Positions 55,727 to 64,000 of a stretch of 64,000 bases of DNA are shown here, in pieces. The stretch spans positions 3,286,001 through 3,350,000 of the forward strand of contig NZ_BBZB01000001.1 in assembly GCF_001269985.1 (NCBI RefSeq). The letters are read 5' to 3'. Below the pieces are notes generated by a model that saw only the letters and a list, made by a program, of their open reading frames with translations, searched no databases and was not told the DNA's origin. The stretch's first letter is position 1. The number at the start of each line of letters is the position of its first letter. The position numbers and the translations under genes are program-made. The DNA comes from Pseudoalteromonas sp. '520P1 No. 423' (GTDB taxonomy: Bacteria; Pseudomonadota; Gammaproteobacteria; Enterobacterales; Alteromonadaceae).

Positions 55727-56506
55727 ATGAATACAACAATTAAAATTCTACTAGTGTTAGCATGTTTACTTCAGTCTTTTTTAAGCAATGCACTAGAGTT
55801 TAAAACCAAAGACTTTACTGTTATTTATGATACTAACGTGCCAATTAACGTTATCGAAAAGCTGGCAAGAGAGATCGAGCATAATATTAAAATAGTTCAG
55901 TCTTATTTAAAACAATCAAAAGAGTATGAAGGAACACCTATTAAAGAACGTTTGCTTGTTTATATATCCAAAACAAAAAGAATACCCTATCAAGATTGGA
56001 ATACGATTCATATACCTGAAAGTCGTGTTTTAAAGGCTTTTGGTGAAGAACATGAGTATGAAGGAAAAGGACTTGCCATCATTCATGAATTAACTCACGT
56101 TTATTCAGTCAGTGCCTTTCGTAAAAAGAAAAAGAATGGCTATGAAGATCGTTTTTTTGATGATGGATTAGCTGTTTTTATGCAACATAGGTTTGGTGAA
56201 GAAGCTGAATATCCCAATTTTGGTATTGATCTTTATCGCAGTGTTGCCATTAAATCTCATAAATACGGCGCATTAATTTCACTTGAACAAGCAGAAGAGA
56301 TCAGACATTCATCTAAAACTGGATTAGGTAGGCAATTAGCTTATCTGCAAGAAGGCGCATTTACCCAGTTTTTAATTGAAAACTATGGCCTAGATAAATA
56401 TTTCAGAATATATCAAGGCCAAGCAATTAAATCTGTAACAGGTAAAAGCTTTGTTACACTAGAGCAAGAATGGTCTGAAATGATTAATGTATTCAAACCG
56501 CAATAA
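55727..56506 (+). CDS. Secreted HExxH protein, putative zinc metallopeptidase
   Basis: The 259-residue protein has a signal peptide (through LSNALEF). The motif IIHELTHVYS gives H120, E121 and H124. About 20 residues later FFDDGLAVFMQHRFG stands where peptidase MA-like enzymes have an EGLA block; here the expected third-ligand Glu is Asp (D145 or D146). The later YLQEGAFTQFLIENYG segment is also typical. Likely periplasmic or extracellular. Substrate unknown. Confidence 0.75.
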   Translation: MNTTIKILLVLACLLQSFLSNALEFKTKDFTVIYDTNVPINVIEKLAREIEHNIKIVQSYLKQSKEYEGTPIKERLLVYISKTKRIPYQDWNTIHIPESRVLKAFGEEHEYEGKGLAIIHELTHVYSVSAFRKKKKNGYEDRFFDDGLAVFMQHRFGEEAEYPNFGIDLYRSVAIKSHKYGALISLEQAEEIRHSSKTGLGRQLAYLQEGAFTQFLIENYGLDKYFRIYQGQAIKSVTGKSFVTLEQEWSEMINVFKPQ

Positions 56507-56580
56507 ATAAAATGGAGTAACAACTAAATTTTAGATAGCTCCATTTTTAATGGAGCTGCTTTAAATCTATGAAATAAATG

Positions 56581-59019
56581 TTACATCTTACTTTTTACCT
56601 TATTGGTAGCTTGTGCAGTTGCGGGCTCATCTGGCCAAAAATGTCTGGGATACCTGCCCTTCATCTCTTTTTGAATGTCTTTATAACTGCCTTGCCAAAA
56701 AGTGGCTAAGTCTTGGGTTAATTGCAGTGGGCGTTTCGCAGGAGATAATAGCTCCATCAGCAATGGTAATTTACCTTGTGCCAGCATAGGCGTACTTGCT
56801 AACCCAAACACTTCTTGCATGCGTACAGCGAGTTTTGCAGGACCATCAAGTTGATATTCAATACGAACATTTGAACCACTTGGCACCGACATCCGTAACG
56901 GCAAAATGTCATTTAAACTACTTTGCATTTGCCAATCAAATACATTTTTTAACGCTTCTAGATAATTGAATTTTTTTAGCTGTTCTAACTTTTTAATATC
57001 CGATAAATAAGGCGCTAACCAAGTTTCTAGAGAACCTAATAATAGATTCATATTTATTGGGTTATATTGCTCAGGAAAATACTTAGCTGCTAGAGACATA
57101 CGTATAAATAGCTGTTTGGCATCTTTATTTTCGACAAATATTTTAAAGCCATGTTTTTTCACTAACCCTAGCCAGGCTTGTATTCTTAAGCTTTGATCTA
57201 TGCCTGTATGAATTTGTTGTTCAGTTACACTCAGAGCACCTAGCATAATGCGGTTTTCATGAATAAAACGCCCTGCTTTTTCATCAAATTCACAGATTTC
57301 TATTTCATTAAATAAATGCGGTAAAGCCTCTTCAAGTAATGCCATATCACAAGGCGTTGCACTGAAAACTTTACTACCTTTTAACCCGCCCATTTGTGCA
57401 ATACAAATAAACTCATCTTCATGCCAATAATCTTGAGATAAATCGGCACCGGCGCCATTGGCAAGTAAATAACCATTGCCGCGCTTTTTAGCAAGGCGAT
57501 CTGGATATGCCAAAGCAAGTAAGATGCTTAAATAAGATGATTCTAATTCATATACAGGTTTTAATTTTAAGCGTTTAAGCCAATAACTTAATTGTTTTTT
57601 AAATACAGGATGTGGATTTTGAACTTGGCTATGTAAAGCGATAGATAGTTCATTACTACTTTTCACACCGCTCTCTAATAATGCTGTTAAATACACTGCT
57701 AAAACTGTAATGCCGGGATATTGATTTTCTAATGTTTGCGCTTTTACTAACATATGGGCTAAACGAATATCAGCGCCAAAAGATAATACCTTTTGCCCTA
57801 TTGTTGTTAATTTGCCATTTTCATCAATAGCCTCAAGCATGACTAATAATGATTGTGCTTGTACAATTTGCCCTAGTAAAGGTTTATCTAATAAACATAA
57901 TTCATTTATATCTGCGCCCCACAGCTTTGCTTCAAGTACAAAGTTACTTATATCTGAACTTAATATATCTGGTAAATCATGGCTATTACGGCGCTCAAAA
58001 GTTTGCTTAGAACCTAACCTATATACAATGCCCGATTCAATTCTTCCGGCACGTCCCGCTCTTTGCACTGCAGACGATTGCGATATATTGCTGGTAATAA
58101 GCTCAGTAACACCTGTTTTTAAATTAAACTTAGCAGCCCGCTTTTTACCGCTATCTATCACAATGCGAATGCCTGCTATGGTTAAACTGGTTTCGGCAAC
58201 ATTAGTGGTTAATACCACTTTACGTTTACCTGACTCGGCTGGTTTTATTGCTTGTTGTTGGGTATTTTTATCTTGTTCACCATATAAGCTAAATACACTT
58301 GTATCTGCATCAAGCTCATTTAAATTACGCGCAACAAAGTTTATTTCTTTTTGACCCGGTAAAAATACTAAAACACTACCTGTTTGCTCTGCTAATGCTT
58401 GTTTAATAATACTTGGGATCTGCTCTAACCAGCGAGTTTCGTCTTTTAAAGGAATATATTTTTCATCAATTGGGTAACTGCGCCCTTCACTTGTGATAAC
58501 AGGACAATCATGATCAAACGAAGCCAGTTTTTGGGTTATATGTTCAGCGTCTAACGTTGCCGACATTAATAATACTTTTAAATCATCTCTTAAAGCAGAT
58601 TGTGTTTCTAAAGCAAAAGCTAATGCAGTATCTGCAGCAATTGAACGTTCATGAAATTCATCAAATATAACTAAATCTACACCTGTTAATTCCGGATCGT
58701 TTTGTAGCATACGTGTGAGCATGCCCTCAGTTACGATTTCTAAGCGGGTATCTTTGCTGACTTGTTTTTCTTGGCGTATCCGTAAACCAATGCTTTGGCC
58801 TATTTTTTCATTTTGGCATTGCGCCAAATAACCTGCAATATTACGCGCAGCTAAACGCCTAGGCTCTAGCATAATAATATGTTTAAAGTAATTATCTCTA
58901 ATAAGTTGTAACGGTAACCAAGTTGATTTACCCGCACCTGGCGGCGCTTGTAATAAAGTCATTGTATTATTATTTAAGGTTTCAACTAATGAGGGATAAA
59001 TTTCTTCAACAGGTAACAA
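56581..59019 (-). CDS. hrpB: ATP-dependent helicase HrpB
   Basis: The 812-residue DEAH-type helicase shows Walker A APPGAGKS (25-32), DEFH (120-123), SATLDAEHI, TNVAETSLTI and QRAGRAGR. The C-terminal half aligns with HrpB down to YPRHFWPDEPA. The start is TTG at 59019; no ATG gives the conserved N-terminus. HrpB is a widespread RNA helicase of unclear role; in E. coli it lies next to mrcB, which here is about 10 kb away. Confidence 0.95.
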   Translation of the reverse strand: MLPVEEIYPSLVETLNNNTMTLLQAPPGAGKSTWLPLQLIRDNYFKHIIMLEPRRLAARNIAGYLAQCQNEKIGQSIGLRIRQEKQVSKDTRLEIVTEGMLTRMLQNDPELTGVDLVIFDEFHERSIAADTALAFALETQSALRDDLKVLLMSATLDAEHITQKLASFDHDCPVITSEGRSYPIDEKYIPLKDETRWLEQIPSIIKQALAEQTGSVLVFLPGQKEINFVARNLNELDADTSVFSLYGEQDKNTQQQAIKPAESGKRKVVLTTNVAETSLTIAGIRIVIDSGKKRAAKFNLKTGVTELITSNISQSSAVQRAGRAGRIESGIVYRLGSKQTFERRNSHDLPDILSSDISNFVLEAKLWGADINELCLLDKPLLGQIVQAQSLLVMLEAIDENGKLTTIGQKVLSFGADIRLAHMLVKAQTLENQYPGITVLAVYLTALLESGVKSSNELSIALHSQVQNPHPVFKKQLSYWLKRLKLKPVYELESSYLSILLALAYPDRLAKKRGNGYLLANGAGADLSQDYWHEDEFICIAQMGGLKGSKVFSATPCDMALLEEALPHLFNEIEICEFDEKAGRFIHENRIMLGALSVTEQQIHTGIDQSLRIQAWLGLVKKHGFKIFVENKDAKQLFIRMSLAAKYFPEQYNPINMNLLLGSLETWLAPYLSDIKKLEQLKKFNYLEALKNVFDWQMQSSLNDILPLRMSVPSGSNVRIEYQLDGPAKLAVRMQEVFGLASTPMLAQGKLPLLMELLSPAKRPLQLTQDLATFWQGSYKDIQKEMKGRYPRHFWPDEPATAQATNKVKSKM

Positions 59020-59194
59020 GGTTATTCAACACATATAAATAGTTTTGAGTCATTGTAACCTTACATTACGCAAGGTCATAACTAAAAAAATGGCTTTACA
59101 TATTTTGAAACATTTCAACGATGAACTTTTTATTCTTTATGTGGCCTACTCATATAATAGCATTAGAAAAACTATAAATAGGGAACATCACTTT

Positions 59195-59854
59195 ATGAGT
59201 AAATTAAAAACTTTTTGGATAAATAATAGACAACTTGTGGTATTTATCGTTTTAATGTCAGTATTTAGAAGTGCTGTAGCCGATTGGTATACAGTGCCAA
59301 CAGGTTCAATGCAGCCAACCATTAAAGAAGGGGATCGTATTGTAGTAAATAAAATGGCTTATGATTTAAGAGTGCCGTTCAGTCATACTTCAATTGTTAG
59401 AACAGGAGAGCCAAAAAGAGGTGAAATCATTGTTTTTGAATCTGATGCTGCACAAAACAGATTAATAAAACGTGTTATTGGACTTCCGGGTGACAAGGTC
59501 AGCTTAAAAGATGAAGTCTTATTTATTAATGGTGAAAAGCTTAACCACACTGTAACAACTCACAATAGTAATGAACTCTTTGCCAATGAAACAATTAACG
59601 GTTTTACCCATAAAATTCGTATTGAAAAAAATGGTAATGAGCAATTTAGTAACTTTTCTACTGTTTTAGTTCCTGAAGATCATTATTTAGTAATGGGAGA
59701 TAATCGTAGAAACAGTGCTGATTCTCGTGCTTATGGTTTTGTACCACGAAGTGAGCTAAAAGGAAAAGCAACAAATGTTGCCTTTTCATTAGATTACGAT
59801 GATTACTATCTTCCTCGTTCAGACAGATTTATAACAGATCTTTATTCCGAATAA
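59195..59854 (+). CDS. lepB: Signal peptidase I
   Basis: The start is set at ATG 59195 (MSKLKTFWINNRQL, 219 residues); the open frame extends 50 codons upstream, but those residues are unlike LepB and AGGGA lies ten bases before the chosen ATG. One N-terminal helix is followed by the catalytic Ser38 in TGSMQPTI and Lys92 in RLIKRVIGLPGD, with MGDNRRNSADSRAYGF near the end. It cleaves signal peptides of exported proteins at the outer face of the inner membrane. The usual lepA-lepB-rnc context is missing, so this may be a second signal peptidase. Confidence 0.9.
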   Translation: MSKLKTFWINNRQLVVFIVLMSVFRSAVADWYTVPTGSMQPTIKEGDRIVVNKMAYDLRVPFSHTSIVRTGEPKRGEIIVFESDAAQNRLIKRVIGLPGDKVSLKDEVLFINGEKLNHTVTTHNSNELFANETINGFTHKIRIEKNGNEQFSNFSTVLVPEDHYLVMGDNRRNSADSRAYGFVPRSELKGKATNVAFSLDYDDYYLPRSDRFITDLYSE

Positions 59855-59873
59855 ATGAAAAACTAAAGTTTAC

Positions 59874-59901
59874 AAAAGGCCATTCATTAATGGCTTTTTT
59901 T
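59874..59901 (+). terminator. Rho-independent terminator after signal peptidase
   Basis: Stem GCCATT / AATGGC with an 8-base loop followed by seven or more T, starting about 20 bp past the stop. The convergent gst ends 14 bp beyond. Confidence 0.85.
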
Positions 59902-59914
59902 GTGGTTGGTAACT

Positions 59915-60571
59915 TTATAGTAAAACTTTTTTACAAGAGTCAAACGTCATTAACTTTGTTAAATAGCTTCCCACTTCAGGGTGCTCTGATAACAGCTTAA
60001 AATCACGTGTAACAGTATTTATATAGTGAAGCATTGGCGCTAATAAGGCATCAGCAATGCTTAATTTCTCACCATTTATAACCTGATTATTACTTGCTAG
60101 TTCTTGCCCTATAACCCTTAAAGCATTATGAACATTAGGTATCGCAGCTTTAACAACATCCATACGTACAGTGCCGTTTTCTCCTTTTGGAAATGCAAAT
60201 TCGACTAAAAAATCTCTTAAAATTGCCTTGTCTATATCAATCGATGCAATTGCACAAAAAGCATCATGATATGCTGATTTTTGCTCTTGTTCGAATTGCA
60301 CTTTAGTGCCAGTAAAATTATTATCTAAATAACGACAGATTGAAGCTGTTTCAGCTAATGCAAAATCATTATGCAATAAAATTGGGATCTTGCCATAAGG
60401 GTGCATTTTTAAATGTGCGTCACTTTTAAACTCGACAGGTTTGCCTTTTACTTCAAACCCCACTGTATATTTAATTCCTTTTTGTTCACAGATCAACATA
60501 ACTGTGCGAACAAAGTTAGATTTAGGTAAACCAAAAATATGTACTGGATCTGAATTAATATTTAAGCTCAT
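59915..60571 (-). CDS. Glutathione S-transferase family protein
   Basis: The 218-residue protein has a thioredoxin-like N-terminal domain (VHIFGLPKSNFVRTVMLICE, then HPYGKIPILLHNDFALAET) and an all-helical C-terminal domain with NGEKLSIADALLAPML. Ser is the likely catalytic residue in the PKSNFVR loop. It is divergent from a TetR regulator, sharing an operator, which suggests induction by an electrophile or xenobiotic. Confidence 0.88.
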   Translation of the reverse strand: MSLNINSDPVHIFGLPKSNFVRTVMLICEQKGIKYTVGFEVKGKPVEFKSDAHLKMHPYGKIPILLHNDFALAETASICRYLDNNFTGTKVQFEQEQKSAYHDAFCAIASIDIDKAILRDFLVEFAFPKGENGTVRMDVVKAAIPNVHNALRVIGQELASNNQVINGEKLSIADALLAPMLHYINTVTRDFKLLSEHPEVGSYLTKLMTFDSCKKVLL

Positions 60572-60618
60572 TTCTTTTCTTCCTTTATTGTGAATAAATA
60601 TTAATCTAATCTGATTTT

Positions 60619-60640
60619 AAATATGTTCAAGAACATATTT
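60619..60640. promoter_or_regulatory. Operator between gst and tetR
   Basis: AAATATGTTC, two bases, GAACATATTT: a perfect 10-bp dyad about 48 bp from each start codon. A TetR dimer site controlling both genes. Confidence 0.65.
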
Positions 60641-60687
60641 TAAAATTGTGACATAATTCATAAAACTACAAACAAAGAGTATTGATA

Positions 60688-61230
60688 ATGGCTTGGCATA
60701 AAGAACATAAACAGCAAACAAAAGATAAGATTTTAGCCAGTGCGGCTAAACTATTTGCTCATAATGGCTTTGAAAAGATTTCTATTGATCAAGTTATGCA
60801 AGATGCTAAGCTTACCCGAGGCGCTTTTTATTCACACTTCAAATCAAAGAGCGATTTATACTCACAGTCCTTAATTAAAGGCGCGCAAACCGCACAAACC
60901 CGTAAGCCTAAAAACAGCAATGCTAGTTTAGTCAATATTGCACAATATTATTTAAGCCAAACTCATAGAGATGAATGCGAAGAAGCCCCCTGCCCCTTAG
61001 CCTTTTTAGTATCTGATATTTCACAGCAAAATGAAGAAATCAAAAACACCTATACAAAAATGTTCAAATGCTTTGTTGAGCAAGCCAGTATACATACTGA
61101 AGATCAGCAACAAGCGTTGCAAAGCGTGGTACTTATGATTGGTGGTTTAGCGATTTCTCGAGCACTAAACGATAAAGATTTAAGCAATAACCTTTTAACT
61201 GCTTGTCAAAAGGCCATTACTGAAATTTAA
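60688..61230 (+). CDS. TetR family transcriptional repressor
   Basis: The start is set at ATG 60688 (MAWHKEHKQQTKDKI, 180 residues), with AAAGAG eight bases upstream; a TTG two codons before is possible. The TetR HTH is KISIDQVMQDAKLTRGAFYS within residues 30-55. The ligand domain has CEEAPCPLAFLVSDI, whose two Cys might sense electrophiles. It diverges from gst across a perfect dyad and probably represses both. It converges with arsJ after 14 bp. Confidence 0.9.
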   Translation: MAWHKEHKQQTKDKILASAAKLFAHNGFEKISIDQVMQDAKLTRGAFYSHFKSKSDLYSQSLIKGAQTAQTRKPKNSNASLVNIAQYYLSQTHRDECEEAPCPLAFLVSDISQQNEEIKNTYTKMFKCFVEQASIHTEDQQQALQSVVLMIGGLAISRALNDKDLSNNLLTACQKAITEI

Positions 61231-61244
61231 CAATTAATGATAAA

Positions 61245-62438
61245 TTAGTGAGTTGTTTTATTGGCTAATCTGATACTGATCAATACACATAAAGCGATTA
61301 AAATAAAGCTAGTCCATATGGTGCTTTGAAACCCGTATTGCTGATATAAAAAACCAGATAAGATCGTGCCCAACAACCTACCACTGGCATTAGCCATATA
61401 ATAAAAACCCACATCTAATGAAGCGTTTTCACTATTAGCATAATGTACAATTAAAAATGAATGAACCGCAGAGTTAATAGCAAAAACGACTGCAAAAAAT
61501 AATAAACCAATAACTACTACATTTTGTGCGCTAAGACCTATAAAGTTTGCGACTATCATGCTTAAAGGCGCCGCAAGTAATGCTAATGCACTTTTTACTG
61601 CGGTATTGGCATTTGGATGTTGCGTTTTAAAGCCTAATAAATTGGGTGATATTGACTGCACAATACCATAAAGAATAACCCAAGAAGCCATCAAAACCCC
61701 CACAGAGCTGTGATGCCATTCAAGTTCAGATATCAAAAATACCGGCAAAGCGACAACAAACCAGATATCTCTAGCACTAAACAAAAAGAATCTCGCTGCA
61801 GACAATAAATTAATTGATTCACTTTTTGAAAATAACTCACTGAATTTGGCTTTATATTTTTTAGCTTTTAGGCTCGACTTTAAATTTAGCGCACATAAAG
61901 TAGCGACTAATAGTAACCCTATAGCCAAAATATACAGTGCATTTTCATAGCCAAATACACTTAGTAAAACACCGCCTAAAAAGAAGCCGATGCCTTTTAA
62001 TGCATTTTTAGAACCAGTTAAAATACTCACCCATTTAAATAAAGTTGAACCATCATTTTCTGGTACTAATTGTTTAATGGCTGTTTTAGCACTCATTTTA
62101 TTGAGGTCTTTGGCTATACCTGAAATAGCCTGCATTAACATAACAAAAATGACACTAAGCCATTGTGTTTGTGCGAGCAATACCAGCGCGACTATTTGCA
62201 ACGCTAAACCACTAAATAAAGTGGTTTTCAAACCAAACCTTGCCCCTAACCAGCCACCAAATAAATTAGTGACTATACCAAAAAATTCATAAAATAAAAA
62301 TAATGAAGCAACTTCTAACGAGCTGTAGCCAAGCTGGTGAAAGTATAAAACTACCAGCATTCGAAGTGCGCCATCTGTGAGTGTGAATCCCCAATAAGAA
62401 CCAGTGATCCACATATAATCTTTTATGCTTTGTTTCAT
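61245..62438 (-). CDS. arsJ: Organoarsenical efflux permease ArsJ (MFS)
   Basis: The 397-residue protein has about 11-12 membrane helices, and the opening KDYMWITGSYWGFTLTDGAL with later DLNKMSAKTAIKQLVPENDG and DVGFYYMANASGRLLGT match the ArsJ subgroup. ArsJ is known to export 1-arseno-3-phosphoglycerate, which forms when GAPDH uses arsenate in place of phosphate. The GAPDH gene and an ArsR regulator are upstream on the same strand, completing the published arsenate resistance module. A pair of REP-like palindromes fills the 253-bp gap to the GAPDH gene. Confidence 0.9.
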   Translation of the reverse strand: MKQSIKDYMWITGSYWGFTLTDGALRMLVVLYFHQLGYSSLEVASLFLFYEFFGIVTNLFGGWLGARFGLKTTLFSGLALQIVALVLLAQTQWLSVIFVMLMQAISGIAKDLNKMSAKTAIKQLVPENDGSTLFKWVSILTGSKNALKGIGFFLGGVLLSVFGYENALYILAIGLLLVATLCALNLKSSLKAKKYKAKFSELFSKSESINLLSAARFFLFSARDIWFVVALPVFLISELEWHHSSVGVLMASWVILYGIVQSISPNLLGFKTQHPNANTAVKSALALLAAPLSMIVANFIGLSAQNVVVIGLLFFAVVFAINSAVHSFLIVHYANSENASLDVGFYYMANASGRLLGTILSGFLYQQYGFQSTIWTSFILIALCVLISIRLANKTTH

Positions 62439-62570
62439 TCAATTAATACTCTGAAAAGTAAACTATCTAAGCTAAGAGCCTGTGATCTACTTGTAATCTT
62501 TAATGCTATATTTCATTTGTTACTTGTACTCTATTTTAGAAAATCAGCATAAACTTAAAAAGCATAACTA

Positions 62571-62593
62571 GGACATCTTCGATCGGAGATCTC
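62571..62593 (+). repeat. REP-like palindrome with collapsed loop
   Basis: GACATCTTCGATCGGAGATC: same head and stem as the 50258 unit, but with the loop missing and a G-U pair. Faces the unit at 62637, forming a pair inside the ars operon. Confidence 0.55.
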
Positions 62594-62636
62594 TGTTTAA
62601 ATTACACCTTTCACTATATCTAATTAAATTGCCAAA

Positions 62637-62666
62637 AGATTCCCGATAACAGATCTCGGGAATGAC
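62637..62666 (-). repeat. REP-like palindrome in the ars operon
   Basis: Minus-strand GTCATTCCCGAGATC...TCGGGAATCT; stem ATTCCCGA / TCGGGAAT. Located 26 bp past the GAPDH stop; may also stabilise the 3' end of an upstream mRNA segment. Confidence 0.7.
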
Positions 62667-62691
62667 TAATTTGATTTAGTTGCTATTTAAA

Positions 62692-63696
62692 CTAATGACT
62701 TTTTTGATCTATTAAATCAACAATATCTTGCATGCGACTTACATAATTAATTTCGTTATCGTACCAAGCAAGTACCTTAACCATAGTTTTGTTGATCACT
62801 TGAGTAGATAAGCCATCAACTATGGCACTATGCTGATCACCAACAAAATCAACTGATACTAATGGACGATATTCAATATCTAAAATATCTTTAAGCTCGC
62901 CATTTTTAGCATCATCAAACAGCTGATTAATTTGCTCAACTGATGTTTCTTGCTCTGTTTCAATCACTAAATCAACTAAAGACCCACTCAATAAAGGCAC
63001 ACGTACTGCTAAACCATCTAACTTGCCTTGTAGATCAGGGAATATTGTCATAATTGCAGTTGTTGAGCCTGAACTTGTCGGAATAAGAGACTCGCCACAG
63101 GCACGTGCACGTCGTAAATCTTTATGTGCTTTATCAACGATTGTTTGCGTATTGGTAATATCGTGAATCGTTGTCATTGCACCATGTTTGATGCCTACAG
63201 ACTCTTTTAAAACTTTAATTACAGGTGCTAAACAGTTTGTAGTACAAGAAGCAGCAGTGATCACGTTATGTATATCTGCATCATAATCTTGATGATTAAC
63301 GCCATATACTAAGTTTATTGCACCATCATCTTTTACTGGACATGCAACTAAAACTTTTTTAAGGCCTTTATTTAATAAGTCTTGAAATAATGCTGACTGG
63401 CGATATTTACCCGAACAATCAATTAATAAATCGATATTATCTACAGGTAATGCATTTAAATCAGCTGTGCTTATTACATCAATTTTTGAGTTTTTTATGA
63501 TTACTTGTGATTCTGAAGAGGTAATTTCATTATCTTTAAAACGCCCTTGAACTGAATCAAACGCTAATAAGTGTGCAACTGTTTTTGCATCACAAGCAGG
63601 ATCATTGATATACACGATTTCATGAGTGCCTAGCTCGATTAATAAACGAGTTAGTAATTTACCCATACGGCCAAAACCATTAATAGCAACTTTCAT
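62692..63696 (-). CDS. Glyceraldehyde-3-phosphate dehydrogenase of the ars operon
   Basis: The 334-residue enzyme has the NAD fold NGFGRMGK, catalytic Cys151 in SCTTNC and His178 in TTIHDITNTQ, plus ARACGESLIPTSSGS. The TTIHDIT sequence and position between arsR and arsJ mark it as the arsenic-linked GAPDH rather than the housekeeping copy. It would form 1-arseno-3-phosphoglycerate from arsenate, which ArsJ exports. Starts 10 bp after the arsR stop. Confidence 0.93.
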   Translation of the reverse strand: MKVAINGFGRMGKLLTRLLIELGTHEIVYINDPACDAKTVAHLLAFDSVQGRFKDNEITSSESQVIIKNSKIDVISTADLNALPVDNIDLLIDCSGKYRQSALFQDLLNKGLKKVLVACPVKDDGAINLVYGVNHQDYDADIHNVITAASCTTNCLAPVIKVLKESVGIKHGAMTTIHDITNTQTIVDKAHKDLRRARACGESLIPTSSGSTTAIMTIFPDLQGKLDGLAVRVPLLSGSLVDLVIETEQETSVEQINQLFDDAKNGELKDILDIEYRPLVSVDFVGDQHSAIVDGLSTQVINKTMVKVLAWYDNEINYVSRMQDIVDLIDQKSH

Positions 63697-63706
63697 TTTT
63701 TATTCC

Positions 63707-64000
63707 TTAATCACAACAACTTGTTTTAAATTGATTTATATCTGCACAGCATTGCTCATCTTGCAAAAGCTGCACTTTTAATATTGTCAGCACATCTTGC
63801 TTATCTGTTGATAATTTTGAGTTTATTTCATAATAACGCCAAGTCCCCGAACGGCTTACGGTAACAATATTGGCATTTTTTAAGTAAGTTAAATGTCTAC
63901 TGATCATACTCTGTTGTAAATCGAGTGTAGTCACCAGATCACATACACATACTTGTTGATTATTTAACAGTATATTTAAAATTCTTAGCCTAACTGGCTC
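63707..64000 (-). CDS. arsR: ArsR family arsenic-responsive repressor, 5' end outside window
   Basis: The frame is open to the right edge (98 codons), starting inside EPVRLRILNILLNNQQ, so the first residues are missing; the GTG at 63934 is internal. The As(III)-binding motif VCVCDL is present, followed by the winged-helix DNA-reading helix LQQSMISRHLTYLKNANIV. The C-terminus has two Cys pairs (QCCAD, SCCD) that could add metal affinity. It represses the operon until arsenite binds. Operator and promoter lie outside the window. Confidence 0.92.
   Translation of the reverse strand, partial: EPVRLRILNILLNNQQVCVCDLVTTLDLQQSMISRHLTYLKNANIVTVSRSGTWRYYEINSKLSTDKQDVLTILKVQLLQDEQCCADINQFKTSCCD

Noticed and set aside
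57812..58354. 180-codon plus-strand open frame opposite hrpB
   Set aside because: Antisense to strongly conserved helicase motifs, without ribosome binding site or recognisable protein features.
59045..59194. N-terminal extension of the signal peptidase
   Set aside because: Fifty codons unlike any LepB N-terminus; the ATG at 59195 has an AGGGA sequence and begins the conserved anchor.
63707..63934. ArsR as a complete 75-residue protein from a GTG
   Set aside because: The frame continues upstream with the expected EPVRLRILN and VCVCDL blocks to the window edge, so the GTG is internal.
1..64000. CRISPR arrays, tRNA or rRNA genes, prophage or complete insertion sequences
   Set aside because: No regularly spaced repeats, cloverleaf-like sequences, phage genes or transposase were seen on reading both strands by eye.

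Overview
The window looks like chromosomal DNA of a low-G+C (by eye mid-30s percent) marine gammaproteobacterium of the order Alteromonadales, most like Colwelliaceae or Pseudoalteromonadaceae. The basis is a complete nqrABCDEF operon with apbE and nqrM, a bolA/yajG/ampG neighbourhood shared with other gammaproteobacteria, FabV, PyrB of the long (about 338 residue) type, HemL, ErpA, HrpB, PBP1B and RlmG. Genus assignment is inference; no rRNA or tRNA gene was seen.

Layout. 0-3.3 kb: the 5' part of a secreted protein gene leaving the left edge, dinB, nqrM and apbE, all on the minus strand. 3.4-9.7 kb: nqrF to nqrA (minus; transcribed A to F), encoding the Na+-translocating NADH:quinone reductase, with a roughly 460-bp upstream region holding a Fur-like site. 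9.7-14.7 kb: fabV and a TRAP transporter operon (dctQ-dctM-dctP), all minus. 14.7-19.7 kb: bolA and alkB (minus), then rlmG, yajG, a periplasmic cyclophilin and ampG (plus). 19.7-25.4 kb: a stop-interrupted XRE regulator, a 57-residue membrane ORF, an RND efflux pair with a Fur-like site, and erpA. 25.5-32.7 kb: ClC antiporter, hemJ, pyrB, hemL, a chemoreceptor and a small DUF4144-like protein (plus). 33-38.3 kb: a solute-binding protein, a small cysteine protein and a three-gene ABC transporter with two DUF3526-type permeases.

38.3-41 kb is a decaying patch: a beta-lactamase-family serine hydrolase cut by an in-frame TGA but still carrying an intact-looking promoter with two tandem BlaI/CopY-like sites in a 34-bp perfect palindrome, a 266-bp MITE-like element, and a frameshifted AraC regulator. 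41-50 kb: an orphan 638-residue membrane protein, cobQ and mrcB, a Tas-like aldo/keto reductase and an FAD oxidoreductase. 49.9-50.35 kb is a repeat island: a second MITE-like copy (264 bp) and three REP-like palindromes. 50.3-56.5 kb is accessory: gph, several small unknown proteins, a fused and broken pair of GNAT acetyltransferases, an esterase, a bacterial Bmt5-like methyltransferase with a C-terminal zinc finger, a membrane-bound XRE regulator and a secreted HExxH protein. 56.5-61.2 kb: hrpB, a signal peptidase I, and a divergent gst/tetR pair sharing a near-perfect operator. 61.2-64 kb: an arsenate-resistance module transcribed arsR, GAPDH, arsJ (minus), with arsR running off the right edge and a REP pair between the GAPDH gene and arsJ.

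No CRISPR array, prophage or full insertion sequence was seen. The most notable items are the arsJ/GAPDH module, two families of structured repeats whose stems co-vary between copies, the BlaI/CopY-like tandem operator, the zinc-finger Bmt5-like protein, and five probable broken genes: XRE, serine hydrolase, AraC, and two fused GNATs.
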